Shown here: positions 1 to 10,902 of the stretch, in pieces
Position numbering within the stretch: the first letter of the stretch is position 1
How the letters are laid out: the number at the start of each line of letters is the position of its first letter
Origin: Chrysogorgia sp. JL179-B06
Lineage: Eukaryota > Cnidaria > Anthozoa > Scleralcyonacea > Chrysogorgiidae
NCBI GenBank assembly: GCA_035772405.1
Contig: JAYKKM010000450.1
Span: 3,074,501 to 3,138,500 of the forward strand
Reading direction: 5' to 3'
Length of the DNA: 64,000 nt
Position numbers and translations under genes: made by a program
Notes under the pieces: generated by a model
The model's database searches: none
What the model was told of the DNA's origin: nothing
Seen by the model: the letters and a program-made list of their open reading frames with translations, nothing else

Positions 1-150
1 CTCAATCCGCAATGAGAACCGGAATGAACTCAATCCGGATTGAGCTGCGTCTCATTCCGGATTCATGTAAACACCTGAAGGGATTTTAACAGAACCGGTA
101 TGAGTTCAATCCGGAATGAAACTCAATCCGAATTCATGTAAACATGCCCC
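1..150. repeat. Foldback/tandem repeat fragment
   Basis: Short alternating motifs such as CTCAATCCGGAATGAG and ATTCATGTAAACA recur in direct and inverted orientation. This looks like the end of an inverted-repeat transposable element cut by the window edge. It has no coding capacity. Confidence 0.5.
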
Positions 151-649
151 TAAAAGGACTGGCGGTATTGTAGAATTGCTTGGAGGGACAGAACAATCGA
201 ATTGTCCCTCCGAACAATCCCAGTGTATATATAGATTCGATGCACTCGTAATTTACCATAATTCCTTCAACTGATTCATCGAGTGCATGTGTTTGCCAAT
301 GTTGTTTCTTGTTTTTTAGTGACAAATGCCGCTAATGCTGCAGCTTATACCAACCAAGGAGACTAGATGGTTTTTTCAACCAGGATGATTCGATATATAA
401 CTCATAAATAAAAAATCCAATTCAGGTTGCGTTTAGCTGAGGGAAAGATATACATGTATTCATCTTTGTAGCGAGTTTGATTCCTTGATTCCTTGACATA
501 AATGTGAAATTTCAATAAAACAGTCTGAGTATAAATCTATATTGTCATTTGTATATAGCTAGCATATATACTTATATACATTTACCTTGCCGATAACGAA
601 ATTCTAAAAAATATATATATATATATATGCCCTCCGTAAAACATGGCGA
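151..649. other. Non-coding, no gene recognised
   Basis: AT-rich sequence with a short (AT)n run near 610-628. I see no exon-like reading frame with splice sites and no recognisable repeat family. Confidence 0.5.
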
Positions 650-982
650 AGAAGATCTACGAAGGCAACCTAGGACGGGGACGTCGTTGAAACAAAATAA
701 TCATTTCATGCGAAACAAAAATAATTTTTATTCGCAAGAGTATAATCTCAACGCCGTCCTCGTTCTGTTTACAACACCACTGAGAGCATTTCACGTCTTT
801 AGGACGACCGTAACTCGCGAAGCGATCGAGAGCTGTTCCTTAAGACTGACTTAAACGCAGACACTACAAATAAAACAAGCTTTGAGTGCACATGTCAAAT
901 ATGCTAGTCAATTCATTCAAATACTAAAATATATATCGCTTTCACTGCCGTCGCCGTCCTATAGGTTGCCGTCGTATGGTCC
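650..982. mobile_element. Terminal-inverted-repeat element (non-autonomous)
   Basis: The left end (about 654-690, with GAAGGCAACCTAGGACG) and the right end (about 944-982, with CGTCCTATAGGTTGCCGTCG) are imperfect inverted repeats. The short open frame inside has no recognisable domain, so this is probably a MITE-like element. Confidence 0.55.
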
Positions 983-1053
983 TTAGATTCCGACAACGGA
1001 CTAACCACCGTTGAAAAATAATTCAACCTTGTTGGGAATGATAATACATATAT

Positions 1054-1519
1054 CAGGGCCTATTCTAAGAAAAATTCACTACTGGATACTTAAGAGAGCT
1101 AGGGCACCAAGTTTGGCCGGTGTGCATGTAAGGCTTCGAAATCAGGTGACTTGCGGTGTGTGGAGAAACATTACATGTGCAGGCGTAATGTTAAAACTTG
1201 AAAACCATAATAAAATCATACAATGCCAATATTCTTTTTTCTCAGTAGTTTCCCAACTCTGTTTGCATTCAGCACAAAATAAACTCAGATCAGAATAATC
1301 AACCGTTGCTCACTCAAAATTAGGTGTTATAACAACTAAAAAATCAAAATGTTAAATTATAATTTACATCAGCGCCCTTAACACCTTTCCTATACTACTA
1401 ATATAAAGTTGAAAACCTCAAATTTTCAATACTACGTACACACTTTCAAATACAATACTGCACATTTTTCAATCAATACTACACAAAGTGTGCAATACTA
1501 AACACTAAAATAGGCCCTG
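1054..1519. mobile_element. Small TIR transposon, CAGGGCCTATT ends
   Basis: The element begins CAGGGCCTATT and ends with the reverse complement AATAGGCCCTG. The flanks are AT-rich (atacatat-like on both sides), so the target duplication cannot be fixed: it could be TA or a decayed 8-bp site. No transposase frame is visible. Confidence 0.6.
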
Positions 1520-1622
1520 ATACATATTACTCGAAAAATAATACATATCATGCACAACAAAGAAGGCAAACAAGAGGCTGCATTATCTTAGAGATTGCCG
1601 AAAAGCACAACTACCACAAGAT

Positions 1623-1970
1623 GTGGGCATTACAGTATATCGTACAAAGATTCGCCCACTACTCGAGTACGCCTCGCCAGTTTGGGGAGGGATTCCGGAT
1701 TATCTAGTGAATGAATTGCAGCGAGTGCAGAATCGAAGTTTTGATATCATTGGTGTCCCAAGAAATACATTACCAGCACTTGTAAGTCGCAGAGACAAGG
1801 CAGCAGAAGCAGAACTGCGGCGTGTCTTTAAGTTTATCAAACCGCGCAAAATACTTAATATGAATCTTAGATCTGCCTCTTCAGATAAACTGTCTGTGCC
1901 ACTGTATCGAACGAGTAGGCACTCTAGTTCTTTCTTACCTCGAGCCAGTCGTCTTATAGCAAAGAAATAA
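1623..1970 (+). pseudogene. LINE reverse transcriptase C-terminal fragment
   Basis: The frame contains IRPLLEYASPVW followed by LQRVQNRSFDIIG. These are hallmarks of the region C-terminal to the reverse transcriptase domain in CR1/L2/Jockey-type non-LTR retrotransposons. Only about 115 codons survive and no upstream RT core or endonuclease is present, so this is a 5'-truncated copy. The AT-rich tail after the stop (1971-2100) is probably its 3' UTR. Confidence 0.8.
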
Positions 1971-2379
1971 TAATTATTTATTTGCGTTATTATTATTAGT
2001 ACGCAGTTTTATACTTATATATTTATAAATTTATTGAATATTTTTAACAAAACTGTAAATCCATTGTATGTTTTTTAAAAAGATGGTTAATAAAGCCTGG
2101 TGTCCTGAACTGTTTAGACATCCCATATAGTTGTTTGTTCCGAGTGACATTCCATGGTTGTTTGTGTTATGATTTTCGACGGTTCCGTAGCAGCTCAAGG
2201 CCTGCAGTGTTATCTCCTTGTGTTTACAATGAAAAAAAAAACAACTTTATCTATACCGGCGTGAAACAGGGTCACTACAACGGAGTGAAGAATACTCTAG
2301 GGAGAATATTTTCAAAATTAAAGAGATCGCGGGGTCTAGTCGCTACAAAACCTTAGGGGGGAAACAGTTGCCTGATACT

Positions 2380-2607
2380 TCGGTTCTTACTTCGTGTACC
2401 GCACACAGAATTTTAGCACTGTATAGAACTACCTCGTTTTCTAAAAAATTCCGTTTATTTTATCTATAGGATAGGTTTATATTATCTAGGATGGGTTTAT
2501 TTCATGAATTGGACAATTCCGGAACAAAAATAAATGGGATTTTTTAAAGAACGAGGCAGTTATATACAGTGCTAAATGTCTGTGTCCCGTACACGAAGTA
2601 AGAGCCA
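2380..2607. mobile_element. Foldback element, ~80 bp inverted arms
   Basis: The left arm (from GGTTCTTACTTCGTGTAC) is matched in inverted orientation by the right arm (ending GTACACGAAGTAAGAGCC). The arms run about 80 bp with scattered mismatches around a centre near 2490. It is non-coding and MITE-like. Confidence 0.7.
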
Positions 2608-3024
2608 AAACATCGGTCGATAAGCGGTTCTGTATGCATGATTTTTAAGAAAACGACTACGGCAACGTGTTTGAACAATATAATTTTATGTCATATATAA
2701 AGAGCTTTTGAAAATGACTGTCCCGGAATCGGAGTCACTATACAGAAGCCTTGGAAAAGCAATTAACCTTATTCTCGCGACTAACATAGATTGAACAAGT
2801 GTGTTTTTCTTCAAGAATTTAAGAACAAAACGAGTCCGTGCGATTGTGTTGATTTTGAAATGTCAATGTATAAATACAACACCATTTAATACCAGTGTTA
2901 AACTTTCTACGGTAGGCGTAGTCCGTTGTCTAAATTTTTGTCAGATGTGGTGCAACGCAACGGCTAAGGATTTTACTGTGTACTCCCACAAGCGCACATA
3001 AGGTATCAATCAATTACAATCGAC
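2608..3024. other. K2P 3' flank, no gene recognised
   Basis: This stretch lies downstream of the polyadenylation signal of the minus-strand potassium channel. A 66-codon open frame at 2801-3001 has no recognisable motif and is treated as chance. Confidence 0.4.
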
Positions 3025-3030
3025 TTTATT
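3025..3030 (-). promoter_or_regulatory. Polyadenylation signal AATAAA for the K2P gene
   Basis: On the minus strand AATAAA lies about 55 bases beyond the stop codon of the K2P reading frame (3086-3088), a normal distance for a metazoan poly(A) signal. Confidence 0.6.
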
Positions 3031-3085
3031 TAATGGGAAAGCACAACAGCTTTGAGAGACTAAACTGACAAACTTGTAGCCCTGT

Positions 3086-6000
3086 CTAATCGTTTTCTTT
3101 ACCACTATCTTCTTTAATTTCATCAGTTCGTTCTGAGGTAACAGAACTCATCTGTAGACGATCAACAAACGGTAATTTCTCGCGGGTCTTTTTCATTTGA
3201 TGTAAGATGTTAGCAACTATAAGATTCACCGTTAACGACAACACGGATAAGCCAAGATAGAGCAGTGTGGTGTCGATTAAAATCATCTGTATATATAAGG
3301 TAAACGAGATAAGTGTGAGGATAAGGAGTGAGGATGAGGTGAAGATAAGGATGAGCTGAAGATGAGGGTCGGATAAGGATGAATATGTGGGTGAGGATGA
3401 AGATGAAGATGAAGATAAGGATGAAAATGTGGGTGCGGAATACGGATGAGGGGATAAGGATCAAGTCAAGATGAGGATGAGGAGGGTGAGGATGGGGATG
3501 TGGAATAAGGATGAGGGGATAAGGATGAAGATGAGGAGGATGAGGATAAGAATAGGGATGAAGATGTGAGTGAGGACCTGTACTATAATGCCGCGCTGAT
3601 CTAGATTAGGGGCCGCTCTTAATTCTAAGTGCCACAGGGCCCGCACTTGCTTAATCCGCAGCTGTATATGGGTGAGGATGAAGATGTGGGTGAGCTCAGG
3701 TCTCAGGATTAGGATGAAAATGTGGATGAGGATCGGTAAGGATGAATATGAGGGTGAGGATGAAAATGACTGAGGGTGAAGATGAGGATAAGGATGAAGA
3801 TGATGGTGAGCTCAGGATAAGGATGAATATGTGGATCGATAAGGATGAAGATGAGGGTAAGGATATACGGATGAAGATGTGGGTGAGGATGAAGATGAGG
3901 ATAAGGGTGAAGAAGATGGTGAGCTAAGGATAAGGATAAGGATGAAGATGTGGATGAAGATCGATAAGGATAACGATGAGGGTGAAGATAAGGATGAAGA
4001 TGAGGGTAAGCTCAGGATAAAAATGAAAATGTGGATCGGATGAGGATAGGAATGAGGATATGCGTGAGGATAAGCATGAAGATGAGGATGAAGATGAAGA
4101 TTAGGGTAAGATGAGGATAAGGATAAAGATGAGGGTGAGCTAAGGATAAGGATGAAGATGTGGATGAAGATCGATAAGGATAACGATGAGGATGAGGATA
4201 AGAATGAGGATATAGGTGAGGATAAGGATGAAGATGAAGGTAAGCCCAGGATAAAAATGAAAATGTGGATGAGGATCGATAAGGATGAAGATGAGGGTGA
4301 GGATAGGAATGAGGATATGGGTGAGGATAAGGATGAAAGGATGAAGATGAGGGTAAGATGAGGATAAGGATGAAGATGAGGATGAAGATGAGGGTAAGAT
4401 GAGGATAAGGATGAAGATGAGGGCGAGCTCAGGATAAGGATGAAGATGTGGATGACGATAAGAACGAAGATGAGGGTGAGGATTAGGATGGAGATGAAGG
4501 TGTGGGTGAGGATAGAAATGAGATGAAAATGAGAAAGAAGATGAGGCATGTGAGGTATGAATGTGGATGAAGGTGATAACAATATGATCTAGAGCATGAA
4601 GATGAGATAATGAGGATGAAGGCGAGGATGAATTGAGTAAGGATGGGATCTATGAGGTGAATATGAGCAAAATGGCGAGGATAAGAATGTAGATGAGAAA
4701 AACTTGACAATACTTAGCTAAAAGTTGAACCTACCGTTTCTGTTTTCTCTGGCACAATATCGCCAAGACCGATAGTCGTGAACGTAATAAAGGTGAAATA
4801 ACACGCTGTCCAGTAGTTCCAGTTTTCAGAAATGGAGTAGATCCCGGCACAGAAACACAAGAAGCTCACAAATATAACAAGACCAAGCCACACTGGGGCA
4901 TTAATTTCAGCTTGACCTTTTAAACTAAACAAACAGAAACATCTTAAGCATTAAAAGTTGAAATTCATTGCAAAACGATCTGATAGAAATTTCGTAAACT
5001 CTGTCGAATGTGTGTATTGTAATTTGTTCAGCTATTGTTTCGTGAAAAGTAAAGTGCCTATCTTACGTTTGAGGATTTTACATATCCGTAAATTCTGGGT
5101 CTTCTTGAGCAAAATCATAATATATATTGTCAGCCTAAAATTTCATCTTCATGGAGATTTTGGCTGCCAGAGTTACTGGATGTGATGTCACAAGAGGCAT
5201 TCCAAACCAGTTTTCTTTTGTTACTTGCCACAAAAATGCCTCTTGTGACATCACATCCGATAACTTTAACAGCAAAAAAGTCCATGAAGATTAAATATTC
5301 GGCTGACAAGATATATTATGAAGGAACAGAGGAAAGACGCTATTTATTCCATTCCGTGCAATGACTTTGATCAGGAGTACATCGGTCAGACTAAACGTCA
5401 GTTTCGTACGCGTTTAAAAGAACACCAAAAGGCTGTTTTTTTTTCGAAAAAGGAAAATTCTGCTTTGTCGGAGCACACGTGCGTAACCTACCATGAGATT
5501 GCGTGGAAAAATTCCAAAATTATTACCACTAATCCGCGGTACCATCAGAGACGTAGTCTGGATGCTTGGCATATCAATAGCGCCCACGCCCCATTGAATC
5601 GCGATGACGGTGGTCTATTACCAGAAGCTTATTTGCAGCTTGTTAATAGATAACGTCATCATCGGTTCTATGAGGGTATAAATAGGGATCCTAACTTTAC
5701 AACGATCACCTCTGATGAAGACACTAGATTGGAGTGTCGAAACGTTGGGTCATGGACAGTAACTTTTAAAGTTACGTTCAAAAAAAGATATATTATGTTT
5801 TTACTCAAGAAGACTCAAATATTACGAATAAACATGAGATAGACATTTTAAAAGCAAATTCGAGTCTGAAATGTTCAAATAATCAGGTCAAACCTTTTCC
5901 ATTCGTAGTTCGGATGGAGATAATTGGTCCATAATCGAATGATTTCAGCACAGACCTTGTTAATGACGTCTGCCAGGAGTTTCCCCAATACTGCTAAAAA

Positions 6001-9000
6001 CATGATGTTTAAAGGAATACCGATGGAAGCGTAGATGACGCAAAATATTCTTCCAGACGTTGTGACTGGAGCGAGATTACCGTAGCCTGAAAAATACCAA
6101 TATGAATCATGATGTGGAGTTTATTAGGGTGCTGTCACACCATGTCACTTATCATACAACTTGCCATGTTGGTCATGCAACTTGTCATGTAACTTGTTAT
6201 GCAACTTGTCATAAACAATTATTGGATGAGGCTGAGCATGATATCAAAAATTATCCAGACCGAGGTCAATGTTATCTGCCGAAGGCTGAGGCGGATAACA
6301 TTGACAGAGGTCTGGATTATTCTTGATTTCGTGTGTGAAGCCGAATCCAATAATTGTTTTATTATACAATTATAAATGTAGAAGCCTTTAGGGAGTTTAG
6401 GAAGTAAGTCACGCAAAGACAATTACGTCACCTACAGACAATTTTTGATATTTCGTAGGTGGCAAGACATCAATAATTGTCTGTAGGTTTTTTAGCCAAT
6501 CACAATCGAGATTGTATGAGTATTGTATAATAATACAACTTAATTGTCACGTAACTTGTCATACAACTTGTCATACAACTTGTTATACAACTTGTCATAC
6601 AACATACAGTTCTCTCAGAATGCAGGAAATGGCACCTCCTCAGAGACTCCGAGAATTATTGGAAGGGATATTTAGGGTCAGGGTTATTTAGGGATAATTT
6701 GGGTCAAAATTGCGGCGTTAAAAATATTCGGAGCGGATGCCCCAGGAACCCCCTCCCAGAAATTTGACAGTAAGTTGAAACAATTCCTAGATCCACCCCA
6801 GGATCAGTAGATTATTGCTGACTGCCTTCGAGATCATGTTATTAAAACAGTACGAATCCCACAGCGGAGATTTGACCCTCGGGGTACGGGGTTGCCGGGA
6901 CCATCTTACCTATGGTGGTCAACAACGTTGTACAGAAGAATATTGAACGAAATAAAGTCCAATTCGGATTGTCAACCACAGCTCGTCGTCGCTCGTGAAT
7001 CGTCTCTAATACTGCTCTCCATTTTTCTAAATCATTCGCTGTCAAATTTTCTGCTGTTTCGTGCATGATGCGATTGGTCAGCGGTGAATTGCTGATGTAA
7101 GGTGTAGTTTCCTGAGAAAAGAAGGCTGAATTTAACTAGGAATATATTCATCTTGCGGAAAATTTGTCCCCTCTATGAGGCCCCTCTATGAGGCCCCTCT
7201 ATGAGGCCCCTCTATGAGGCCCCTCTATGAGGCCCCTCTATGAGGCCCCTCTATGAGGCCCCTCTATGAGGCCCCTCTATGAGGCCCCTCTATGAGGCCC
7301 CTCTATGAGGCCCCTCTATGAGGCCCCTCTATGAGGCCCCTCTATGAGGCCCCTCTATGAGGACCCTCTATGAGGCCCCTCTATGAGGCCCCTCTATAAG
7401 GCCCCTCTATGAGGCCCCTCTATGAGGCCCCTCTATGAGACCCCTCTACGAGGCCCCTCTATGAGGCCCCTCTATGAGGCCCCTCTATGAGGCCCCTCTA
7501 TGAGGCCCCTCTATGAGGCCCCTCTATGAGGCCCCTCTATGAGGCCCCTCTATGAGGCCCCTCTACGAGGCCTCTCTATGAGGGGGCCCTCTATGAGGCC
7601 CCTCTATGAGGTCCCTCTACGAGGCCCCTCTATGAGGCCCCTCCACGAGGCCCCTCTATGAGGCCCCTCCACGAGGCCCCTCTATGAGGCCCCTCTATGA
7701 GGCCCCTCCACGAGGCCCCTCTATGAGGCCCCTCTATGAGGCCCCTCTATGAGGCCCCTCTATGAGGCCCCTCTATGAGGCCCCTCCACGAGGCCCCTCT
7801 ATGAGGCCCCTCTATGAGGCCCCTATATGAGGCCCCTCTACGAGGCCCCTCTACGAGGCCCCTCTATGAGGCCCCTCCATGAGGCCCCTCTACGACGACC
7901 CTCTATGAGGCCCCTCCATGAACACACTGAACGAGTGCTCTATGGGATATAGAGTTCCGATAATCAGATAGGCCACGAGGGACCAAGGCTCCTCGTGGCC
8001 TTCTATATCTTATTCGAGGGACTCTGTATCCCATAGAGCACGAGGGACCATTATCTAACCGTCTTAAAGAATGGTTGAAACCACGAAGTAATTTTAACTT
8101 TTACTATAAAATTGTTTTTTGCCTCGCACATTTACCGGAGACATTGACTTTAGTGAATTCATTAGTGACTTTATTTAATTCATTAGTGAACTCTATATAG
8201 AGTCCACTGTGCTATAAGAAAACAAAAGATCTTGGACTCTATATAGAGTTCACTAATCTGTCTAATCTTGATGAATTAAAACACCATGGAATATAGAGCA
8301 GTGAAATACTCGACGTGGGTTGGCTGAGTGGTTGCAACCATTCTCTAAGGCATAAATAAAACACAATAAGAATAAATATGAAAGCTGCTAAGTTCTCAAA
8401 ACTGGATATAATATGATAAGGAGAAATAAGAGAACTTCAATGTGTCGAAAAATACTTAAGTAAGAGTACTTACGCATATTCATATGGACGACATATCGTC
8501 TGAAACATCGTTCATTAATATATATATGTTATTTACCGGCTGGGAGGTCCGTACTGGAAAAATATTTTCCCTCAGTCTCAGAAGCGGTCCGAGACCACCC
8601 GAAGTCTCAGAAGCGGCCCGAGACCGAAGGTCGTGGGCCGCTTCTGAGACTGAGGGAAAATATTTTTCCAGTACGGACCGACCAAAACGGTAAATAACGT
8701 GTTTATTTTTTTCGAGCAAAGTCAAAAAAATTGCAATTTTTTGGCGCGAAAAGTTGCGAGAGGTCCGTACTGGTGTGATACGGACCTCGTACTCAGCCAA
8801 TCAAAAGGCTCTATTTTAGTTACGGACCTGAGTTACGGACCTCAAAAAAAATAAACGTAAGTACTCTTATTTAAGTATTTTTCAACACATTGAAGTTCTC
8901 TTATTTCTCCTTTTCATATTATATCCAATTAATAAAGACAGACAGACAGTGATAAAAAATGAGTTAGATAATTTGGATGACTTATATAGAGAATTAAATG

Positions 9001-10836
9001 TTGAACTGAGAGTCGAAATGAAAATGCCTCTCCTATTATAGTTAATTCTTTCGTTAAGACCTGATCAAACGAGAACGCAATTCCAGCCGGAAGGCCTTGA
9101 TGTTGCATTTTTCGCAACTGGTCTTAAAATGCATATATTCCTGCATTCGAAATTTTCCTTCGCCACAACTCCTTAAATCACCGCAAGTTTTAGCTTGGTT
9201 GACCGTCAAATTGCGATGATTTGCGACTAATTTGAGCTTTAATATTTGATTTAAATGGGATAATTGTCCGCCATCTTTTATTTGCTTTCACCCCCATTAG
9301 TTGCTTGACCATATATAGACCAGGGCCTTTTTTAACTATTAAGCTGGGGGGGCAAATGCCCCCCCAGTCCCCTCTTGTGCCCCCCCACTAATCAATTTTT
9401 GCCCCCCCAGGAAAAGTCCCTTTTTCTTAAATTTAATCAACCAATAAGCAAGGAATAAGTAAGTTTTAGCCCTTAATTAACAACTTGTAGACTTACTGAA
9501 ATTATTATGTTGACCTGCAAACAAGTGTTTTCTGTTTTTTACCATAATATGATAAACGCAATATTATATGACCGATTATAAGCACAATGTTTTGGTAGCT
9601 TATGAAGATGCCTAAAGGGCTTATATTGGTTCCATACTACTTCTGAGTTTATATATTAAAGTGTTTCATAATCTTGATGCCCTATGTAATCGTGTATTTT
9701 TAGCAATGGCGTGGTGCCTTAATTTCGCAAAAATTCTTATCAGAAATCGCCGTAAAAGCACTTCTGGGCTTTGCAAAATTAAAAATGTTCCTGAGGGAGC
9801 CCCCAGACCCCCCTACTAGATTACCGTTACCCCTTTCGAACAACACTGGATCCGCCACTGATCATGAACTGTAGAAAAAATATGTTTAAATAAAATGGCA
9901 GACAAATATATATGTATATATATATAAACGAAAAAGCCTACCTCAGAAACAGTAAACATATATTTTGGCTACAAAGGTCCCTTTTAGAAAAATGCCCCCC
10001 CACAGGAAAATCCTTAAAAAAGGCCCTGATATAGACTAATGTTCGACATAAAGCTTGTGGCTTGCGCAGAACACATAAACGTTATTGTGTGATGCGCAGA
10101 ACAGGGCTATGTATTTGCTCGTCAGGGTAATGTATTTGCTCTCCCCAGGCCCTTCCGATGCGACAACTAGTCCCACTCCAATTATTATGTTATTTGGTAT
10201 CTATCAAGCAACTAAGACGCAAATAAAAAATATATTGTGGTGGATTTACAGCTTTCCCATAGTTGAATTAAGAAGATTACGCGATTATTAAATCATTCAC
10301 GAGTAAAATGAAATATTTACCTATTTAAAAATCATTAAACGCAAAAATATTACACGACTTATGTTCAAATATAGTTTTATTTTTAAAAATATTGAGATTG
10401 TCACAAGTCATGAGAATCGACTTGCACTATAGTATAAATCTTATAGAGCATATATTCAAATTGCTATTTTGAAAAGTATAATTCAGATTCATAAGTGAGA
10501 ATCGCCTACAATAGGTCTCTGGTTTAAAATGGGGAATTAAAGTGGTAGTTATTGTATCGGTTTACTTACGTTCAGGACATGAAGTACCTCTAGAATTTCG
10601 GTAGATATGTTTAACTGCACCGGTTTCGTCTTCTCTAGAACTTGGAAAACAGCAGCACCGAACAAAAGATAGACCCCGTTCAGGCAAACTAACAAAACAG
10701 GTTTCCATATACACACGCCATCTTTCAAAAACTTCCGAAACAATCGCCTCGCTGTCAGTTTCTTCCTACTCATGGTCGCATTTTGCCGGTCTTCGTTGTC
10801 ACTCAATCCTTCGTCGCTAGCTGTTCGAGAAGCCAT
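3086..10836 (-). CDS. Two-pore-domain potassium channel (K2P/KCNK family)
   Basis: A background potassium-leak channel of the plasma membrane. Five coding exons join in phase: 10836-10570, 7111-6910, 6086-5894, 4924-4735 and 3286-3086, giving about 350 residues, within the usual K2P range. Seen in the translation: a charged cytosolic N-terminus; M1 at about 46-67; a long extracellular cap with an NLT glycosylation site; first selectivity filter TTIGYG at 154-159, split by an intron after TTI; M2 at about 170-190; M3 at about 233-252; second filter TTIGLGD at about 270-276; M4 at about 291-312; a short charged tail. Two pore loops and four membrane segments define the family. The start is the first ATG in the open frame (10836), since upstream codons in that frame lack ATG. 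The introns are packed with repeats, including a 1.4-kb purine-rich satellite in the last one. Which KCNK subfamily it belongs to cannot be decided by eye. Confidence 0.94.
3300..4700. repeat. (GATRAR)n satellite filling the last K2P intron
   Basis: Degenerate hexamers GATGAG, GATAAG and GATGAA run almost without interruption, with a non-repetitive break at about 3575-3660. Longer blocks beginning near 'gagctcaggataagg' recur at about 3690, 3808, 3919, 4007, 4136, 4240 and 4425, so there is higher-order structure. The plus strand is strongly purine-biased. Long open frames on both strands here are artefacts of the repeat. Confidence 0.9.
5318..5653 (+). pseudogene. GIY-YIG endonuclease domain of a Penelope-like element
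   Basis: The frame reads IYSIPCNDFDQEYIGQTKR then RTRLKEHQ. This is the GIY-YIG nuclease fold (here IYS...YIG, with the following Arg and the RLKEH helix) as found at the C-terminus of Penelope-like retroelement polyproteins. The reverse transcriptase part is missing, so this is a 5'-truncated copy. The first few codons come from flanking foldback DNA. It is antisense to the K2P transcript, inside its intron. Confidence 0.88.
5321..5785 (+). mobile_element. 5'-truncated Penelope-like element with 12-bp target duplication
   Basis: The insertion carries the GIY-YIG domain and a 3' region with the CTGATGA...GAAAC core typical of Penelope-like ends. It is bounded by the exact 12-base direct repeat AGATATATTATG at 5309-5320 and 5786-5797. 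That fixes the insertion boundaries and places it inside the older foldback element. Confidence 0.88.
5712..5743 (+). ncRNA. Hammerhead-ribozyme-like motif in a Penelope-like 3' end
   Basis: CTGATGA is followed by a perfect 6-bp hairpin (GACACT/AGTGTC, 5720-5725 with 5733-5738) and then GAAAC. This matches the conserved core and stem II of a type-I hammerhead. One extra A lies between CTGATGA and the stem, so activity is uncertain. Hammerhead motifs are known in Penelope-like elements. Confidence 0.5.
6120..6610. repeat. CAACTTGTCAT short tandem repeats around a foldback
   Basis: Units close to 'acttgtcatacaacttgtcatg' recur at 6148-6215 and 6538-6603. Between them, 6217-6360 is an inverted repeat (ATTATTGGAT...ATCCAATAAT, arms about 65 bp), and 6420-6490 holds a second short inverted repeat around 'acctacagacaatt'. 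Together they look like one composite foldback element in a K2P intron. Confidence 0.6.
7168..7921. repeat. 13-bp minisatellite, unit CCCCTCTATGAGG, ~58 copies
   Basis: Nearly homogeneous 13-base units run for about 754 bp. Variants are mostly TATGAG to TACGAG or CCACGAG and cluster in the right half (after 7560). Each unit contains a small inverted repeat, CCTC-TAT-GAGG. It lies in the large K2P intron; a short block of the same unit is at 13081-13170. Confidence 0.95.
7935..8040. repeat. Palindrome adjoining the 13-bp minisatellite
   Basis: TGCTCTATGGGATA...TATCCCATAGAGCA at the ends and GGCCACGAGG...CCTCGTGGCC at the centre make a hairpin of about 106 bp with internal mismatches. Confidence 0.75.
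8404..8927. mobile_element. Composite foldback element
   Basis: Outer inverted repeats of about 70 bp (8404-8474 and 8855-8927, GGATATAATATGA...TCATATTATATCC) enclose a second inverted repeat at 8538-8691 centred on TCTCAGAAGCGGCCCGAGAC, whose arms include GGTCCGTACTGGAAAAATAT. It is non-autonomous; the open frames in it only reflect the palindrome. Confidence 0.8.
9057..9175 (+). repeat. SINE fragment (tRNA-derived family, 3' part)
   Basis: The sequence 'aattccagccggaaggccttga' followed by 'ggtcttaaaatgcatatattcc' is shared with copies at 21165-21660 and, inverted, at 36296-36425. The tRNA-like head is missing here. Confidence 0.6.
9321..10028. mobile_element. Non-autonomous hAT-like element with 8-bp target duplication
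   Basis: The element starts CAGGGCCTTTTTTAA and ends TTAAAAAAGGCCCTG. It is flanked by the exact 8-base repeat ATATAGAC at 9313-9320 and 10029-10036. CAGGG ends with 8-bp duplications are typical of hAT transposons. There is no transposase; the interior has G/C homopolymer runs near each end. It lies in the first K2P intron. Confidence 0.85.
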
Positions 10837-10902
10837 TATGGAGAAAGCGAGGTGTTTACTACTATCTCTCGCGAGTGATGTTTCACAACAGCAGTAAAAC
10901 AA

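Larger units (their letters stand above)
5068..5830. mobile_element. Foldback element, interrupted by a Penelope-like insertion
   Basis: The left arm (about 5070-5235) and right arm (about 5224-5320 plus 5786-5830) are inverted copies. The shared landmark GATGTGATGTCACAAGAGGC lies near the centre and CTTGAG...ATAATATAT near the ends. The right arm is split by the insertion at 5321-5785. A related arm lies at 18490-18660. The element sits in the K2P intron between the two pore-loop exons. Confidence 0.75.

Noticed and set aside
3210..4710. Long Ser/Pro/His-rich and Asp/Glu/Lys-rich open frames on both strands
   Set aside because: They are translations of the (GATRAR)n satellite in several frames; there is no independent evidence for coding, and they lie inside a K2P intron.
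7168..7921. CRISPR-like or phase-variable array
   Set aside because: Units are 13 bp with no unique spacers, in an intron of a eukaryotic gene; it is a minisatellite.
8480..8800. Opposed open frames sharing SEAA.DLRS-type peptides
   Set aside because: Both are produced by the inverted repeat of the foldback element at 8404-8927.
10837..10902. Longer K2P N-terminus beginning upstream of MASR (MFYCCC...)
   Set aside because: That start would be a TTG codon; the first ATG in the frame is at 10836.
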